Under the pieces are notes generated by a model. It did not search any database. It was not told the DNA's origin and saw nothing but the letters and a program-made list of their open reading frames with translations. From NCBI GenBank assembly GCA_024277285.1, contig JAJRVM010000139.1:1-64000 (forward strand): DNA of 64,000 bases. The letters run 5' to 3'. This stretch comes from Planctomycetota bacterium. GTDB taxonomy: Bacteria; Planctomycetota; Planctomycetia; Pirellulales; Pirellulaceae. Position 1 is the first letter of the stretch, and each line of letters starts with the position of its first letter. Positions 54,074 through 64,000 of this stretch are shown in pieces. Position numbers and translations under genes: made by a program.

Positions 54074-54685
54074 TCAAGCCACGCAGTAACGACCCGCATG
54101 GTTAATCCGCGCGTGAACGTCGTTCAATACCCAGTGAAACAAACACAAGTGGATACTCTCGACCATCCCCATATCATCCAACGCCACGTGCAAACCGTCC
54201 TTTTGCATCCCGCGCAACTTGCCGCCATCGTAGCCGGTCAAGCCAAAGGTGCTCAGACCGTGCCGATTCGCCCAATCGACGGCATTCAGCACATTGGGAC
54301 TGTTCCCCGAACCGCTGATGGCAATGACCGCATCCCCTTCCTGGCCAAAATTCATCAGCTGCTGGACGAAGATCTGGTCGTAAGACAAGTCATTGCCCAC
54401 GGCCATGATCCAGCCGACGTTGTCGGTCAAGCTCATCACCTTCAAACGCTTGCGGCTCTCATCGTTCAGCACGGATTCAGGCAAAGTACTCTTGCCCAGA
54501 TCTTCGCACATGTGGCTGGCGGTCGTACCCGACCCACCATTGCCCAATATATAGACACACTTGCCCTGCTCCCAAGCCGTGAAGACAAGATCCGCCCAAC
54601 GCACTAACGCCGCTTGGTCGACCTGTTTGATCTCGTCCTGCAAGCGTTGCAAGTAGGCGTCCGCCGCTAATTCGATTCCTAACAT
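54074..54685 (-). CDS. SIS-domain sugar phosphate isomerase (GmhA-like)
   Basis: The start at 54685 ([20 protein letters not shown]) has AAGGAAG close upstream. The 203-residue product has the SIS phosphosugar site [20 protein letters not shown] and [20 protein letters not shown], plus [20 protein letters not shown]. The size and pattern match phosphoheptose isomerase (GmhA), which makes heptose-7-phosphate for lipopolysaccharide or surface-layer glycans, though the usual GGSAADAQHF is replaced. The ROK kinase follows in the same unit. Confidence 0.82.
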   Translation of the reverse strand: MLGIELAADAYLQRLQDEIKQVDQAALVRWADLVFTAWEQGKCVYILGNGGSGTTASHMCEDLGKSTLPESVLNDESRKRLKVMSLTDNVGWIMAVGNDLSYDQIFVQQLMNFGQEGDAVIAISGSGNSPNVLNAVDWANRHGLSTFGLTGYDGGKLRGMQKDGLHVALDDMGMVESIHLCLFHWVLNDVHARINHAGRYCVA

Positions 54686-54777
54686 GACTTCCTTCGTTCC
54701 TTTCACTCAACTCGTGTCAAGAGGCCCGTATCATCAAAAGACCCGTGTCAAGAGACACCTATCGCCCAGCCCTCTCG

Positions 54778-56184
54778 CTAGTCCACATCCGTCGTTTCCC
54801 CAGCGTCTGCCAACGCCCGATCGGGATGATAGAAAAGTAACGCGGGCACCATCACCAACGCGGTCATGGCAAAGATGGGACAGCGCATCTGGTAGTCGCC
54901 GGTCATCGACCAGGGGATGTGCACAACAATACGATCGAACAGCCAATAGACCACCGAGGAGAACATAATGGCCGTGAAATTGGCTTGGTTCATAACCGCA
55001 ATCATGCGTCCCTTCAGGTTATCAGGCGGGCGCGACTGCATGAACACCTGCAAGGGAATGGCATACATGCCGGCAAAAATCCCCATCACGTAAAGTGCAA
55101 AACTGGAACCGTAGAAGCCGAGCAACTGACCATGGTCCGGCCCCGGCAAGGCGAGTGCCAACAGACTGGCCACCAACCCCCACCCGCCAAACCGCATGAC
55201 CTGAAAATCGACGCGCCCTTTTGAATAGAGCCCTGCCAGCACCGAACCCGACGCGATCCCCAATGCAATGCACGCTAACATCAAGCTGGTCTTGGCATCA
55301 CCGACCTTCAGTTGGTTTACGCCCAGAGAATTGACCGCCTGGTTCGCCACACCGGCGACCAACCAAAAAACACTCGAAGCAAGCAGCGCGCCGAACAACG
55401 GCCGATCACGGCGCAACATGCCACGCGTTTCCGGTGGCACGGTCGTCGCTGAAGGTGTGAACGCAAGATCGGGAACCGCCGCCGGCACTCGGCGCACAAA
55501 CAGGGATGTCACCGTGCCAACCACGGCAATGCCGACGCATACCAACGAACCGATCCAAAGATGTTGAGCGGTCTCGATAACCGGCAGTTTCGTTTGCGTC
55601 GCCATATCGCTCAGCAACCCAGCCGCAACCGCGCCGAAGATAATCGCCACGAAGGTCGTCATCAGAATAACACCGTTCGCACTCGGTAGATCTCGGGGAC
55701 GCAGCATCTCGGGCATAATGCCGTACTTGCCAGGTCCAAAAAATGCGCTCTGTGTTCCCATCAAAAAAAGGACGACCAGAAGGCCGGGGAAGCCCCAGAG
55801 GCCGAACATCAAGAACGCACCGACGCCCAACAGCATCGCTGCGATCTCGGCCACCTTGGACAGCACAATGATCGTCCGCTTGCTGTTTCGGTCTGCCAGA
55901 TAACCCGCATAGCCAGAAAAAAGCACAAACGGAACCGAAAACACAAACATCGCAATCGGCTGACGATCCTGATCGCCCATCTTCAGGGCCAACAGCAACA
56001 CCAGCTGTTTAAACAAATTGTCGTTGAAAGCGCCCAAGAACTGCGTGGCCGTCATGCCGAGGAACGACATGTCGGCATAAAGCGACGGAAGGGCAACGAA
56101 ATCGATGCCCTTCCTGGACGTCGCCGCGACCGGTGACGTGGAATGATCGATCGCGCGATTGGTAGAAGCGTCGTCCGTGTTCAT
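54778..56184 (-). CDS. MFS transporter, LplT-like
   Basis: The 468-residue product (start at 56184) has about twelve membrane helices. TATQFLGAFNDNLFKQLVLL is the hallmark N-terminal block of LplT-type lysophospholipid carriers, and FGPGKYGIMPEMLRPRDLPS is the matching central loop. Such carriers flip lysophospholipid into the cytoplasm for re-acylation; they are often fused or linked to Aas acyltransferase, which is not next to it here. A PlsC-type acyltransferase occurs elsewhere in the window (13150-14367). Confidence 0.83.
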   Translation of the reverse strand: MNTDDASTNRAIDHSTSPVAATSRKGIDFVALPSLYADMSFLGMTATQFLGAFNDNLFKQLVLLLALKMGDQDRQPIAMFVFSVPFVLFSGYAGYLADRNSKRTIIVLSKVAEIAAMLLGVGAFLMFGLWGFPGLLVVLFLMGTQSAFFGPGKYGIMPEMLRPRDLPSANGVILMTTFVAIIFGAVAAGLLSDMATQTKLPVIETAQHLWIGSLVCVGIAVVGTVTSLFVRRVPAAVPDLAFTPSATTVPPETRGMLRRDRPLFGALLASSVFWLVAGVANQAVNSLGVNQLKVGDAKTSLMLACIALGIASGSVLAGLYSKGRVDFQVMRFGGWGLVASLLALALPGPDHGQLLGFYGSSFALYVMGIFAGMYAIPLQVFMQSRPPDNLKGRMIAVMNQANFTAIMFSSVVYWLFDRIVVHIPWSMTGDYQMRCPIFAMTALVMVPALLFYHPDRALADAGETTDVD

Positions 56185-56330
56185 GATGGACGCATTATGA
56201 CCGATTACCCAGTCCCATAACAAGATGGAGCTCAGCCGGCAGGGAGACGGTGGCTGAGTCTACTTAACTGTGAGTCAACTTAACTGGGGCACAATCACGG
56301 GGATTGGAATTTGCATTGGTTCTTGGTCAC

Positions 56331-57855
<1,525 letters not shown>

Positions 57856-57947
57856 TCAGGCCACCCAGCCTACACCCAACAAGCGTGTTAAGGTGCTTTA
57901 GCGAGACGATGGCACCAACGGCATGCGACGGGGGACTCCCAGCGGCT

Positions 57948-60900
57948 TCAATAACCCAGATTCGGCCGGAGCCATTTTTCCGCTTCTGCGATCGAAATCC
58001 GTTTACGTGCCGCATAATGCTCAACTTGATCGCGTGCCAAACGCCCGATCGCAAAATACCGAGCTTGTGGGTGCGCAAAGTAGAGCCCACAGATGCTCGC
58101 CGCGGGGTCCATCGCCAGCGATTCGGTCAACTGGATACCAATTTGGCGTTTGGCGTCGAGCACCTGGAAGAGCGTCCGTTTCTCGGTGTGGTCGGGCTGG
58201 GACGGGTAACCGGGGGCCGGACGAATGCCGCGATATCGCTGCGCGATGAGATTCTCGCGTGACATGCTCCCAGGTTCTTCATAACCCCATTGCTGGCGCA
58301 CGCGTTGATGCAACAGCTCGGCAAATGCCTCGGCCAACCGATCGGCCAGCGCTTTGACCATGATTGAATTGTAATCGTCAAGATCTGCGGCATACTTGCC
58401 GGCCAACTCGCCAGCACCAATCCCCGTCGTTAGCGCGAACCCACCGATATAGTCGCGCACGGGACTGTCATAGGGAGCCACAAAGTCCGCCAAGGCCAGC
58501 AGCTGATCCTGTCCCTTCTTCTCCCACTGTTGGCGCAACGTATGGAATGTCCCCAGCTCGCGCCGCCGTTCCTCGTCGGCAAAGACCACGATATCGTCTT
58601 CAATGGCGGCCGCTGGCCAGAAGCCGTACACGGCGCGTGCCCGCAATAGCTTGCCCGTCACAATTTGATCGAGCAGTGTCTTGGCATGATCGTACAGTTC
58701 ACGTGCCGCCGCGCCGATCTTCGCGTCCTGCAGGATCCGGGGATACTTCCCTTTCAACTCCCAGGCCATGAAGAACGGCGACCAATCAATGTAGTCGACC
58801 AGTTGGTCCAACGGAAAATCGTCGAGCACACAAGTGCCTGTGAACGAAGGCCTAGGACACTCTCTCTCATTCCACGATATGTTCAGGCGCCGTTCACGAG
58901 CCTCGCTGTAGGGGACTAGTTTTAATTGGTGTTTTTCAAAGGAATCGACAAGCTGCCGCTGTTTCTCCTCGTTCTCCTTCAGAAAATCATTCCGTAATTC
59001 GTCACTCATCAACCGATCGACGACGCTGGGACAGCGCGACGCGTCGCGCACGTGGATCGTCGCACCGCTGTAACTTGGAGCGATCTTTACGGCCGTGTGC
59101 CGTGGACTGGTCGTCGCGCCGCCGATCAGTAACGGTAGGTTCATGTCAAGGCGTTCCATCTCGGAAGCAACACTGACCATCTCGTCCAGACTGGGAGTGA
59201 TCAGTCCCGACAGTCCGATCAGGTCGGCGCCGACCTCACTGGCTGTCTGCAATATCTTCTCGCGCGAGACCATTACGCCAAGATCGATAATCTCATAATT
59301 ATTGCACCCCAATACGACGCCGACGATGTTCTTGCCGATATCATGCACGTCGCCCTTGACGGTCGCCATGACAATGGTGCCACGGGTCCCGCGCGCGTCG
59401 CCACCGGCCGCCTCTTTCTCCGCCTCAAGATAGGGCAACAGGTGGGCGACCGCCTTTTTCATCACCCGCGCTGTCTTGACCACCTGCGGCAAGAACATCT
59501 TGCCGACGGCGAACAGGTCACCCACCTGTTTCATGCCATCCATCAACGGACCTTCAATAATGTCCAAGCAGCGGTCGGACTGCTGTCGTATCTGCTCGAC
59601 ATCCTCCTCAATGTACTTGTCGATACCCTTGATCAACGCATGGGCCAGTCGCCGCTCGACCGGTTCCTCGCGCCACGCCAGGTTTTCAACCATTTGTTGC
59701 TTGGCAGGCCCTTTGACCGATTCTGCATAACTCAGCAATCGATCTGTCGCGTCGGGGCGCCGGTTGAGCAACAAGTCTTCAACATGTTCGAGTAATTCGC
59801 GTGGAACTTCCTCGTAAACGGCCAGTTGCCCGGCGTTGACGATCCCCATGTCCAACCCCGCCTGGATGGCGTGATAGAGAAACGCGGCGTGCATCGCTTC
59901 GCGCACCACGTTGTTTCCACGGAACGAGAACGAGACGTTGCTGATGCCGCCTGAGACCTTAACGCCCGGAAATGCTTTCTTGATGCGTCGCGTCGCCTCA
60001 ATGAAATTAACGGCATAATTGTCGTGTTCTGCAATCCCGGTCCCCACCGTCAGCACGTTGGGATCGAAGACGATGTCTTCCGGCGGAAAACCAACTCGCT
60101 CGGTCAACAACTCGTAGGCGCGACGGCAAATGCGCACCTTGTCGTCAATCTCCGATGCCTGGCCCGATTCGTCGAATGCCATCACGACCGCGGCCGCACC
60201 ATAGCGACGGATGAGTCGAGCACGGCGCAAAAACTCCGCTTCGCCATCCTTCAGACTGATCGAGTTGACAATCGATTTGCCCTGCGTACATTTTAGGCCC
60301 GCCTCGAGCACCGACCACTTGGAGCTGTCAAGCATAATCGGCACGCAAATGATGTCCGGCTCGGCGGCAAGCAAATTGAGGAACCGCGTCATCATCGCCT
60401 CGCCATCCAGCATGGCGTCGTCCATGTTGATGTCGATGATGCTCGCGCCCGCTTCCACCTGCTGACGTGATACCTCAATCGCCTCGTCAAACTTCTCGTC
60501 GCGAATCAGCCGGGCAAACTTGCGTGATCCTGTAACATTGTTGCGTTCACCCACCATCACGAAATTGCTGTCGGCACGCAGTGTTAATGCCTCCTGGCCA
60601 CTTAGCCGCGTGAGCGGTTCGATCGACGGCAAGCGGCGCGGTTCCGCACCCTTAACCATCTGAGCCAACTCTTCGATGTAGCGTGGCGTCGTCCCGCAAC
60701 ACCCGCCAACAATGTTCAACCACCCTTCGTCGACGTACTCACGCAACGTCTCAGCCATGCTCTGTGGCGAAAGATCGAATTCGCCGAATTCGTTCGGGAG
60801 CCCCGCGTTGGGATGACAGCTGATATAGACCGGCACGATACGCGATAGCTCCTCCAAATAAGGGCGCATCTGCGCCGGGCCGAGCGCGCAGTTAATTCCG

Positions 60901-61646
60901 ACTGCTAGCAGGTCAAAGTGGGCAATGGAGTTCCAAAATGCCTCGATCGTTTGGCCCGAGAGCGTCCTTCCCGCCTGATCGGTGATGGTAACCGAAGCGA
61001 TCACCGGAATCCGCCTGCCAAGCTCCTCGCAGTGCCGATCAATGGCGAAAAGGCATGCTTTCAGATTGAGTGTGTCGAATGTCGTTTCGGGAAACAACAG
61101 ATCGACGCCCCCTTCGACCAGCGTCACGATTTGCTGGTAATACGATTCAACGTGTTGATCAAAAGTGACGGCGCGATAGCCAGGATCCTCGACTCGAGGG
61201 GACATCGACGCAGTCTTCGCAGTCGGCCCGATCGATCCCGCCACGAATCGCGGCCGCTGCGGCGTCCGGACATTAAACTCGTCAACCGCTTTGCGCGCAC
61301 ACGTAGCGGCCGCCAGGTTGATCTCCCGCATCATCTCGGCCGGTAAACCGAATTCTTCCATCCCGATCGGGCTGGACCCAAACGTGTTGGTCTCGATAAT
61401 GTCGGCTCCCGCCTCTAGGTACTGGCGGTGGATCTGCGTCACGGTTTCCGGACGCGTCAGGCACAGCACGTCCACAAAGTTCTTCAAATCCTTGTGGTGC
61501 CCCGCCAAACGTCCCCCGCGCATGGTCGCCTCGTCAATGCCCATAGCAAAGACGGTCGTCCCCATCGCTCCGTCAAGAACCAGGATTCGCTGATTTAGCA
61601 GGCTTACCAGCTGCTGTTGCACATTATTTTGCTCGGAATTGGTCAT
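57948..61646 (-). CDS. metH: Cobalamin-dependent methionine synthase
   Basis: The start at 61646 ([20 protein letters not shown]) fits the family; ATG codons at 61652 and 61763 are in frame. The 1232-residue product has all four modules. These are a homocysteine domain (residues ~15-330, zinc Cys in GINCALGP and GGCCGTTP), a methyltetrahydrofolate domain (~350-630, [20 protein letters not shown]), a cobalamin domain (~650-890, [16 protein letters not shown] with the B12-binding His) and a C-terminal reactivation domain (~910-1230, [17 protein letters not shown]). It makes methionine from homocysteine. No cobalamin or SAM riboswitch is seen upstream. thiC is 254 bp downstream on the same strand. 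Confidence 0.97.
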   Translation of the reverse strand: MTNSEQNNVQQQLVSLLNQRILVLDGAMGTTVFAMGIDEATMRGGRLAGHHKDLKNFVDVLCLTRPETVTQIHRQYLEAGADIIETNTFGSSPIGMEEFGLPAEMMREINLAAATCARKAVDEFNVRTPQRPRFVAGSIGPTAKTASMSPRVEDPGYRAVTFDQHVESYYQQIVTLVEGGVDLLFPETTFDTLNLKACLFAIDRHCEELGRRIPVIASVTITDQAGRTLSGQTIEAFWNSIAHFDLLAVGINCALGPAQMRPYLEELSRIVPVYISCHPNAGLPNEFGEFDLSPQSMAETLREYVDEGWLNIVGGCCGTTPRYIEELAQMVKGAEPRRLPSIEPLTRLSGQEALTLRADSNFVMVGERNNVTGSRKFARLIRDEKFDEAIEVSRQQVEAGASIIDINMDDAMLDGEAMMTRFLNLLAAEPDIICVPIMLDSSKWSVLEAGLKCTQGKSIVNSISLKDGEAEFLRRARLIRRYGAAAVVMAFDESGQASEIDDKVRICRRAYELLTERVGFPPEDIVFDPNVLTVGTGIAEHDNYAVNFIEATRRIKKAFPGVKVSGGISNVSFSFRGNNVVREAMHAAFLYHAIQAGLDMGIVNAGQLAVYEEVPRELLEHVEDLLLNRRPDATDRLLSYAESVKGPAKQQMVENLAWREEPVERRLAHALIKGIDKYIEEDVEQIRQQSDRCLDIIEGPLMDGMKQVGDLFAVGKMFLPQVVKTARVMKKAVAHLLPYLEAEKEAAGGDARGTRGTIVMATVKGDVHDIGKNIVGVVLGCNNYEIIDLGVMVSREKILQTASEVGADLIGLSGLITPSLDEMVSVASEMERLDMNLPLLIGGATTSPRHTAVKIAPSYSGATIHVRDASRCPSVVDRLMSDELRNDFLKENEEKQRQLVDSFEKHQLKLVPYSEARERRLNISWNERECPRPSFTGTCVLDDFPLDQLVDYIDWSPFFMAWELKGKYPRILQDAKIGAAARELYDHAKTLLDQIVTGKLLRARAVYGFWPAAAIEDDIVVFADEERRRELGTFHTLRQQWEKKGQDQLLALADFVAPYDSPVRDYIGGFALTTGIGAGELAGKYAADLDDYNSIMVKALADRLAEAFAELLHQRVRQQWGYEEPGSMSRENLIAQRYRGIRPAPGYPSQPDHTEKRTLFQVLDAKRQIGIQLTESLAMDPAASICGLYFAHPQARYFAIGRLARDQVEHYAARKRISIAEAEKWLRPNLGY

Positions 61647-61929
61647 GTGCATATGTTCGAGGCCAAACAGAGGATCGTCAAGTGTTGGTGACAAAAGACG
61701 TTGTGGCACGTCACCGCCGATGTCCAGCCCCCGACCCGATCGCGGATGCCCATAAAATGCCATTGCCCTGATTGTGTAAATACCCTGTAATTGCCCGGTT
61801 CACTGTTTTTTTTAAGCCGTAAGATCTCGCTGAGACTCAAGATCCGCATAATCGGAACCGATAAGAGACGTACGACGTAACGCGCGGTAGCCCTCAGGCG
61901 GCCGTGATTCCGCATCGCCTGCTACATGG

Positions 61930-63087
61930 ATGTCTGCGATGACTGCAATTCCCCGATCCGCCACCCCACGTGATGCTAACCCCCTTGCGCGTGGCGCGTC
62001 TTCCAACGAAATATATGGTGGCGAGAACCTGCCGGTACTCGTGCGATTGCCCGACCTTACGAATCCGGCCGAGCCCGCGCCAGCGCTCGCCAATCGAACA
62101 TTGCCGGTCGACTTGGTCAACAACGCGCCACTTCCTGACCAACCGGTCCCTGACTGCGCGCTACCTGACGGCACACTGCCCGACTGCGCTGCACCGGCCG
62201 ATCGTGCCGTCGACACCGCAGTCTCCGGCACCAATACGGCCGCAGAAAACACGGATACTGCGATCACGGATACTGAAGCCAGTGCATCTGCAGCAGACGA
62301 CCCAACCGACGCGCCAGCCACGATCCCGCTGAAGGACTACCAGTCGGACGCGGAATACGTCGAGTCAGAATCATCGCTTGCAAGAACGCCGCTTGCCGAA
62401 GCACCGCCAACCGAACCGCCCCGAGAGCAGCGTTTGCGCCAACAGCGACAGGCGCGTCGCGCCCGCGTAACACGACGCGACGAACGGCGTGCGGCGTTGC
62501 CGCGCTGGTTGCGTGGCGTCAGCCAACTTGTCTTTGCCGGCGTGCTTGCGGCCGTCCTGTTGGCCGTCGTCGTCACGCTCAAGAACTGGAATGCACCGGC
62601 CGGGCAGCCTACGCAGCCCGATCAAGACATCTCCTTTGTGGAAGCACCACCGCTGGACATGAGCGTCGAAACACCATCGCCAGCACCGACCGAGGGACTT
62701 CGCGGGCCGGAACTCAGCCCGCCCAGTTTCGGTGATCCCAGTTTTGGTAATCATGGCTCGACGCTCAACAACACTTCGACGACGGGCGCTGCCACGACCC
62801 ACCTCGATACCCCCGTTGGCAGCGCGCCATTCACCATGGGGGCCGCTGCGCAACCAACCCAGCCAGCCCGATCCGTTCCGCCAGCGTTCGCCGAGCGCCA
62901 ACCGATCAGCCGCGCACCACAATACCCGAGCACAAACTATCCGACCACCGGCGCCAAACCAATCGTCGCCGCGCCCGGCGCGGCGGCCGTCGAAAACGTT
63001 CGTCGCTGGTCCGGAGCAGTACCGGCCGGCGAAGTGCGTAGCGCCGAACTGCCAGTTCAACCCCATGACGGTCACCAACACCGGTAA
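61930..63087 (+). CDS. Pro/Ala-rich single-pass membrane protein of unknown function
   Basis: The 385-residue frame is predicted to be disordered (rich in Pro, Ala, Thr, Asp) except for a basic segment (RQARRARVTRRDERRAALPR) followed by one membrane helix (QLVFAGVLAAVLLAVVVTLK) near residues 200-220. The N-terminal ~200 residues would be cytoplasmic and the C-terminal half external. No domain is recognised. A weak ribosome-binding site leaves the start uncertain (61930 or 61939). It lies 35 bp upstream of the frame that runs off the window and probably shares its transcript. Confidence 0.65.
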   Translation: MSAMTAIPRSATPRDANPLARGASSNEIYGGENLPVLVRLPDLTNPAEPAPALANRTLPVDLVNNAPLPDQPVPDCALPDGTLPDCAAPADRAVDTAVSGTNTAAENTDTAITDTEASASAADDPTDAPATIPLKDYQSDAEYVESESSLARTPLAEAPPTEPPREQRLRQQRQARRARVTRRDERRAALPRWLRGVSQLVFAGVLAAVLLAVVVTLKNWNAPAGQPTQPDQDISFVEAPPLDMSVETPSPAPTEGLRGPELSPPSFGDPSFGNHGSTLNNTSTTGAATTHLDTPVGSAPFTMGAAAQPTQPARSVPPAFAERQPISRAPQYPSTNYPTTGAKPIVAAPGAAAVENVRRWSGAVPAGEVRSAELPVQPHDGHQHR

Positions 63088-63122
63088 CCGCTGTTTCCAC
63101 CGATTTGCGAATGAGCCGAACC

Positions 63123-64000
63123 ATGAATGCACTCGACCAGGCCTTTATCAAGGCTTTTGCCAAAGATCGAAAACAGGGTGCCTCCGCGCAGCGAAAAACC
63201 ACGGAGCTTCGCGCCCAAACGCAACCACCAGCCGAAGGAGTTGAATCGGTATCGCTGGTGCTGCACGATCTATACCAGCAAGGCAAACGCCTGCGCGTCG
63301 ACCGCCCCAATTCCGACTGCGTGGGGCTCGACGCTCACATGATCCTGCCGCTGGTCCAACACGTGCAGTCGTACGATCCGGCCGACGTCGCTCACGCCAC
63401 GCAACCACTCGTGGTCATCGAAGACCGCTTGGCACCCCTCGATCACATCGCCACCACAACGGCACAAGAGACACCACCAGAAGATCCGCCAAGCGGCCAC
63501 AGCGAAGCACTGCAACCGATCGATCCAGCGAACGATGCGCCAGTAGACGATGCGCCAGCAGAATCAGAATCCAACGTCGTAACACGCACGGATGCGCACG
63601 CGGACAAGGAAGTCCCGACGTTGGATTCAGCTGACAATGAAGGTTCGACGGACAGGGGGGATTCGACGGACAGGGGGGGGTCGGCTGACCGTGGTCAACC
63701 GCAAGCCGTCGCCGCGGCGCCAAGCGAGGCCGAGCGGCAAGCGATACTCGAGCAGCAGTTGCTGCGCCAGTGCGCGCCCCAAGTCGTCGTGGCCGCCACG
63801 CAATTGGACGCCCCTGAATTGATGACGCACGAGCTTGGGCTGCTCGAAACGCCCTCCACAATACGGCTCGACGACGCCGTCTCGCAACTCGAGGCCACGT
63901 CTCCTTCGGTCAACCTCGACGTGTTGGCCGCACACGCATGCGAATCGCCAGCCCCCGTCGATCACGATGATGTCCAGACCACCACCGACACGACCGTGGA
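63123..64000 (+). CDS. Partial protein of unknown function, continues beyond the window
   Basis: From the ATG at 63123 the frame is open to the end of the window (292 codons, no stop). The product begins MNALDQAFIKAFAKDRKQGA and has an acidic, Pro-rich middle with a tandem-repeat-coded stretch (two copies of STDRG). It then has QAILEQQLLRQCAPQVVVAA and ELMTHELGLLETPSTIRLDD, which look folded. The N-terminal pattern DQAFIKAF resembles the start of planctomycete polysaccharide-associated kinase-like proteins, but no ATP site is reached in this window, so this is only a hint. Tight spacing with the preceding single-TM gene suggests an operon. Confidence 0.6.
   Translation, partial: MNALDQAFIKAFAKDRKQGASAQRKTTELRAQTQPPAEGVESVSLVLHDLYQQGKRLRVDRPNSDCVGLDAHMILPLVQHVQSYDPADVAHATQPLVVIEDRLAPLDHIATTTAQETPPEDPPSGHSEALQPIDPANDAPVDDAPAESESNVVTRTDAHADKEVPTLDSADNEGSTDRGDSTDRGGSADRGQPQAVAAAPSEAERQAILEQQLLRQCAPQVVVAATQLDAPELMTHELGLLETPSTIRLDDAVSQLEATSPSVNLDVLAAHACESPAPVDHDDVQTTTDTTV
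63641..63679. repeat. Short tandem duplication in coding sequence
   Basis: The word ttcgacggacagggggg occurs twice, 18 bases apart, around 63644 and 63662. It encodes a repeated STDRG in the partial protein; the period keeps frame. Confidence 0.75.

Noticed and set aside
54712..54756. Duplicated word cgtgtcaagag upstream of the SIS gene
   Set aside because: Only 11 bp are shared, 31 bp apart; too weak to list as a repeat next to the clear arrays.
61647..61930. Possible cobalamin or SAM riboswitch upstream of metH
   Set aside because: No B12-box or SAM-I core sequence is visible; only short palindromes and an A/T run are seen.

Overview
The window reads as chromosomal DNA of a planctomycete, most likely of the Pirellula/Rhodopirellula lineage. 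The GC content is moderate to high. Housekeeping genes are scattered in short operons rather than long clusters. Intergenic gaps are long (often 0.4-1.5 kb). Signal-peptide proteins and ExbB/ExbD-type modules are plentiful, and the mix includes gatCAB linked to rpmB, a tandem-TM CcsB/CcsA fusion, a bacterial SAM hydrolase (DUF62 family) and large proteins of unknown function. The taxonomic call is inference from gene content and style; no rRNA or tRNA gene is seen.

Layout. 0.3-3.6 kb (-): two distantly similar membrane proteins of unknown function. 4.3-11.2 kb (+): an envelope operon of two TPR proteins, an ExbB-type channel and two ExbD-type proteins. 11.7-16.0 kb (+): XerD-type recombinase, PlsC acyltransferase and a degenerate GGDEF protein. 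16.0-19.3 kb (-): rpmE, prfA and prmC, with a repeat island between rpmE and prfA. 19.8-23.7 kb (+): SBF-type transporter, chorismate synthase and an AsmA-like reading frame cut by an in-frame stop. 23.9-30.6 kb (-): CcsBA cytochrome c maturation protein, a lipoprotein, a protein joining an excisionase-type HTH to a C-terminal membrane helix, and a small exported protein. 30.6-32.1 kb: a decayed, repeat-rich gap with an RHS/YD-repeat remnant. 32.1-34.1 kb: queD (+), then a two-gene unit of unknown function with a RelE/ParE-like second gene (-). 35.2-39.2 kb (+): a tightly coupled three-gene stator-like module (MotA/TolQ/ExbB-type channel plus two single-TM coiled-coil proteins). 39.3-48.1 kb (-): GATase, SAM hydrolase, gatB, gatA, gatC, rpmB, hisN-like phosphatase, Rrf2 regulator, lspA and a DksA-type zinc-finger protein. 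49.1-51.6 kb (+): thrC and dapB. 51.9-61.6 kb (-): exported nitrilase-family enzyme, ROK kinase, SIS-domain isomerase, LplT-like MFS transporter, thiC and metH. 61.9-64.0 kb (+): a Pro/Ala-rich single-TM protein and a long reading frame running off the end.

Working groups: protein synthesis and its quality (rpmE-prfA-prmC, rpmB-gatC-gatA-gatB), amino acid and cofactor metabolism (aroC, thrC, dapB, hisN, metH, thiC, queD), envelope energetics (two separate ExbB/MotA-type modules, ccsBA, lspA, plsC, LplT-like carrier) and regulators (Rrf2, DksA-like, degenerate GGDEF).

The most unusual signal lies between the genes. At least three families of short structured repeats are present: a ~106-bp element with inverted ends bounded by CTAG; an 83-97-bp unit ending in CCTAGG; and a stem-GGA-stem hairpin with a compensatory base change between copies. 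A large number of perfect short tandem duplications (units of 13-19 bp) also occur, in gaps and occasionally in coding sequence. No CRISPR array, complete insertion sequence or prophage is visible.
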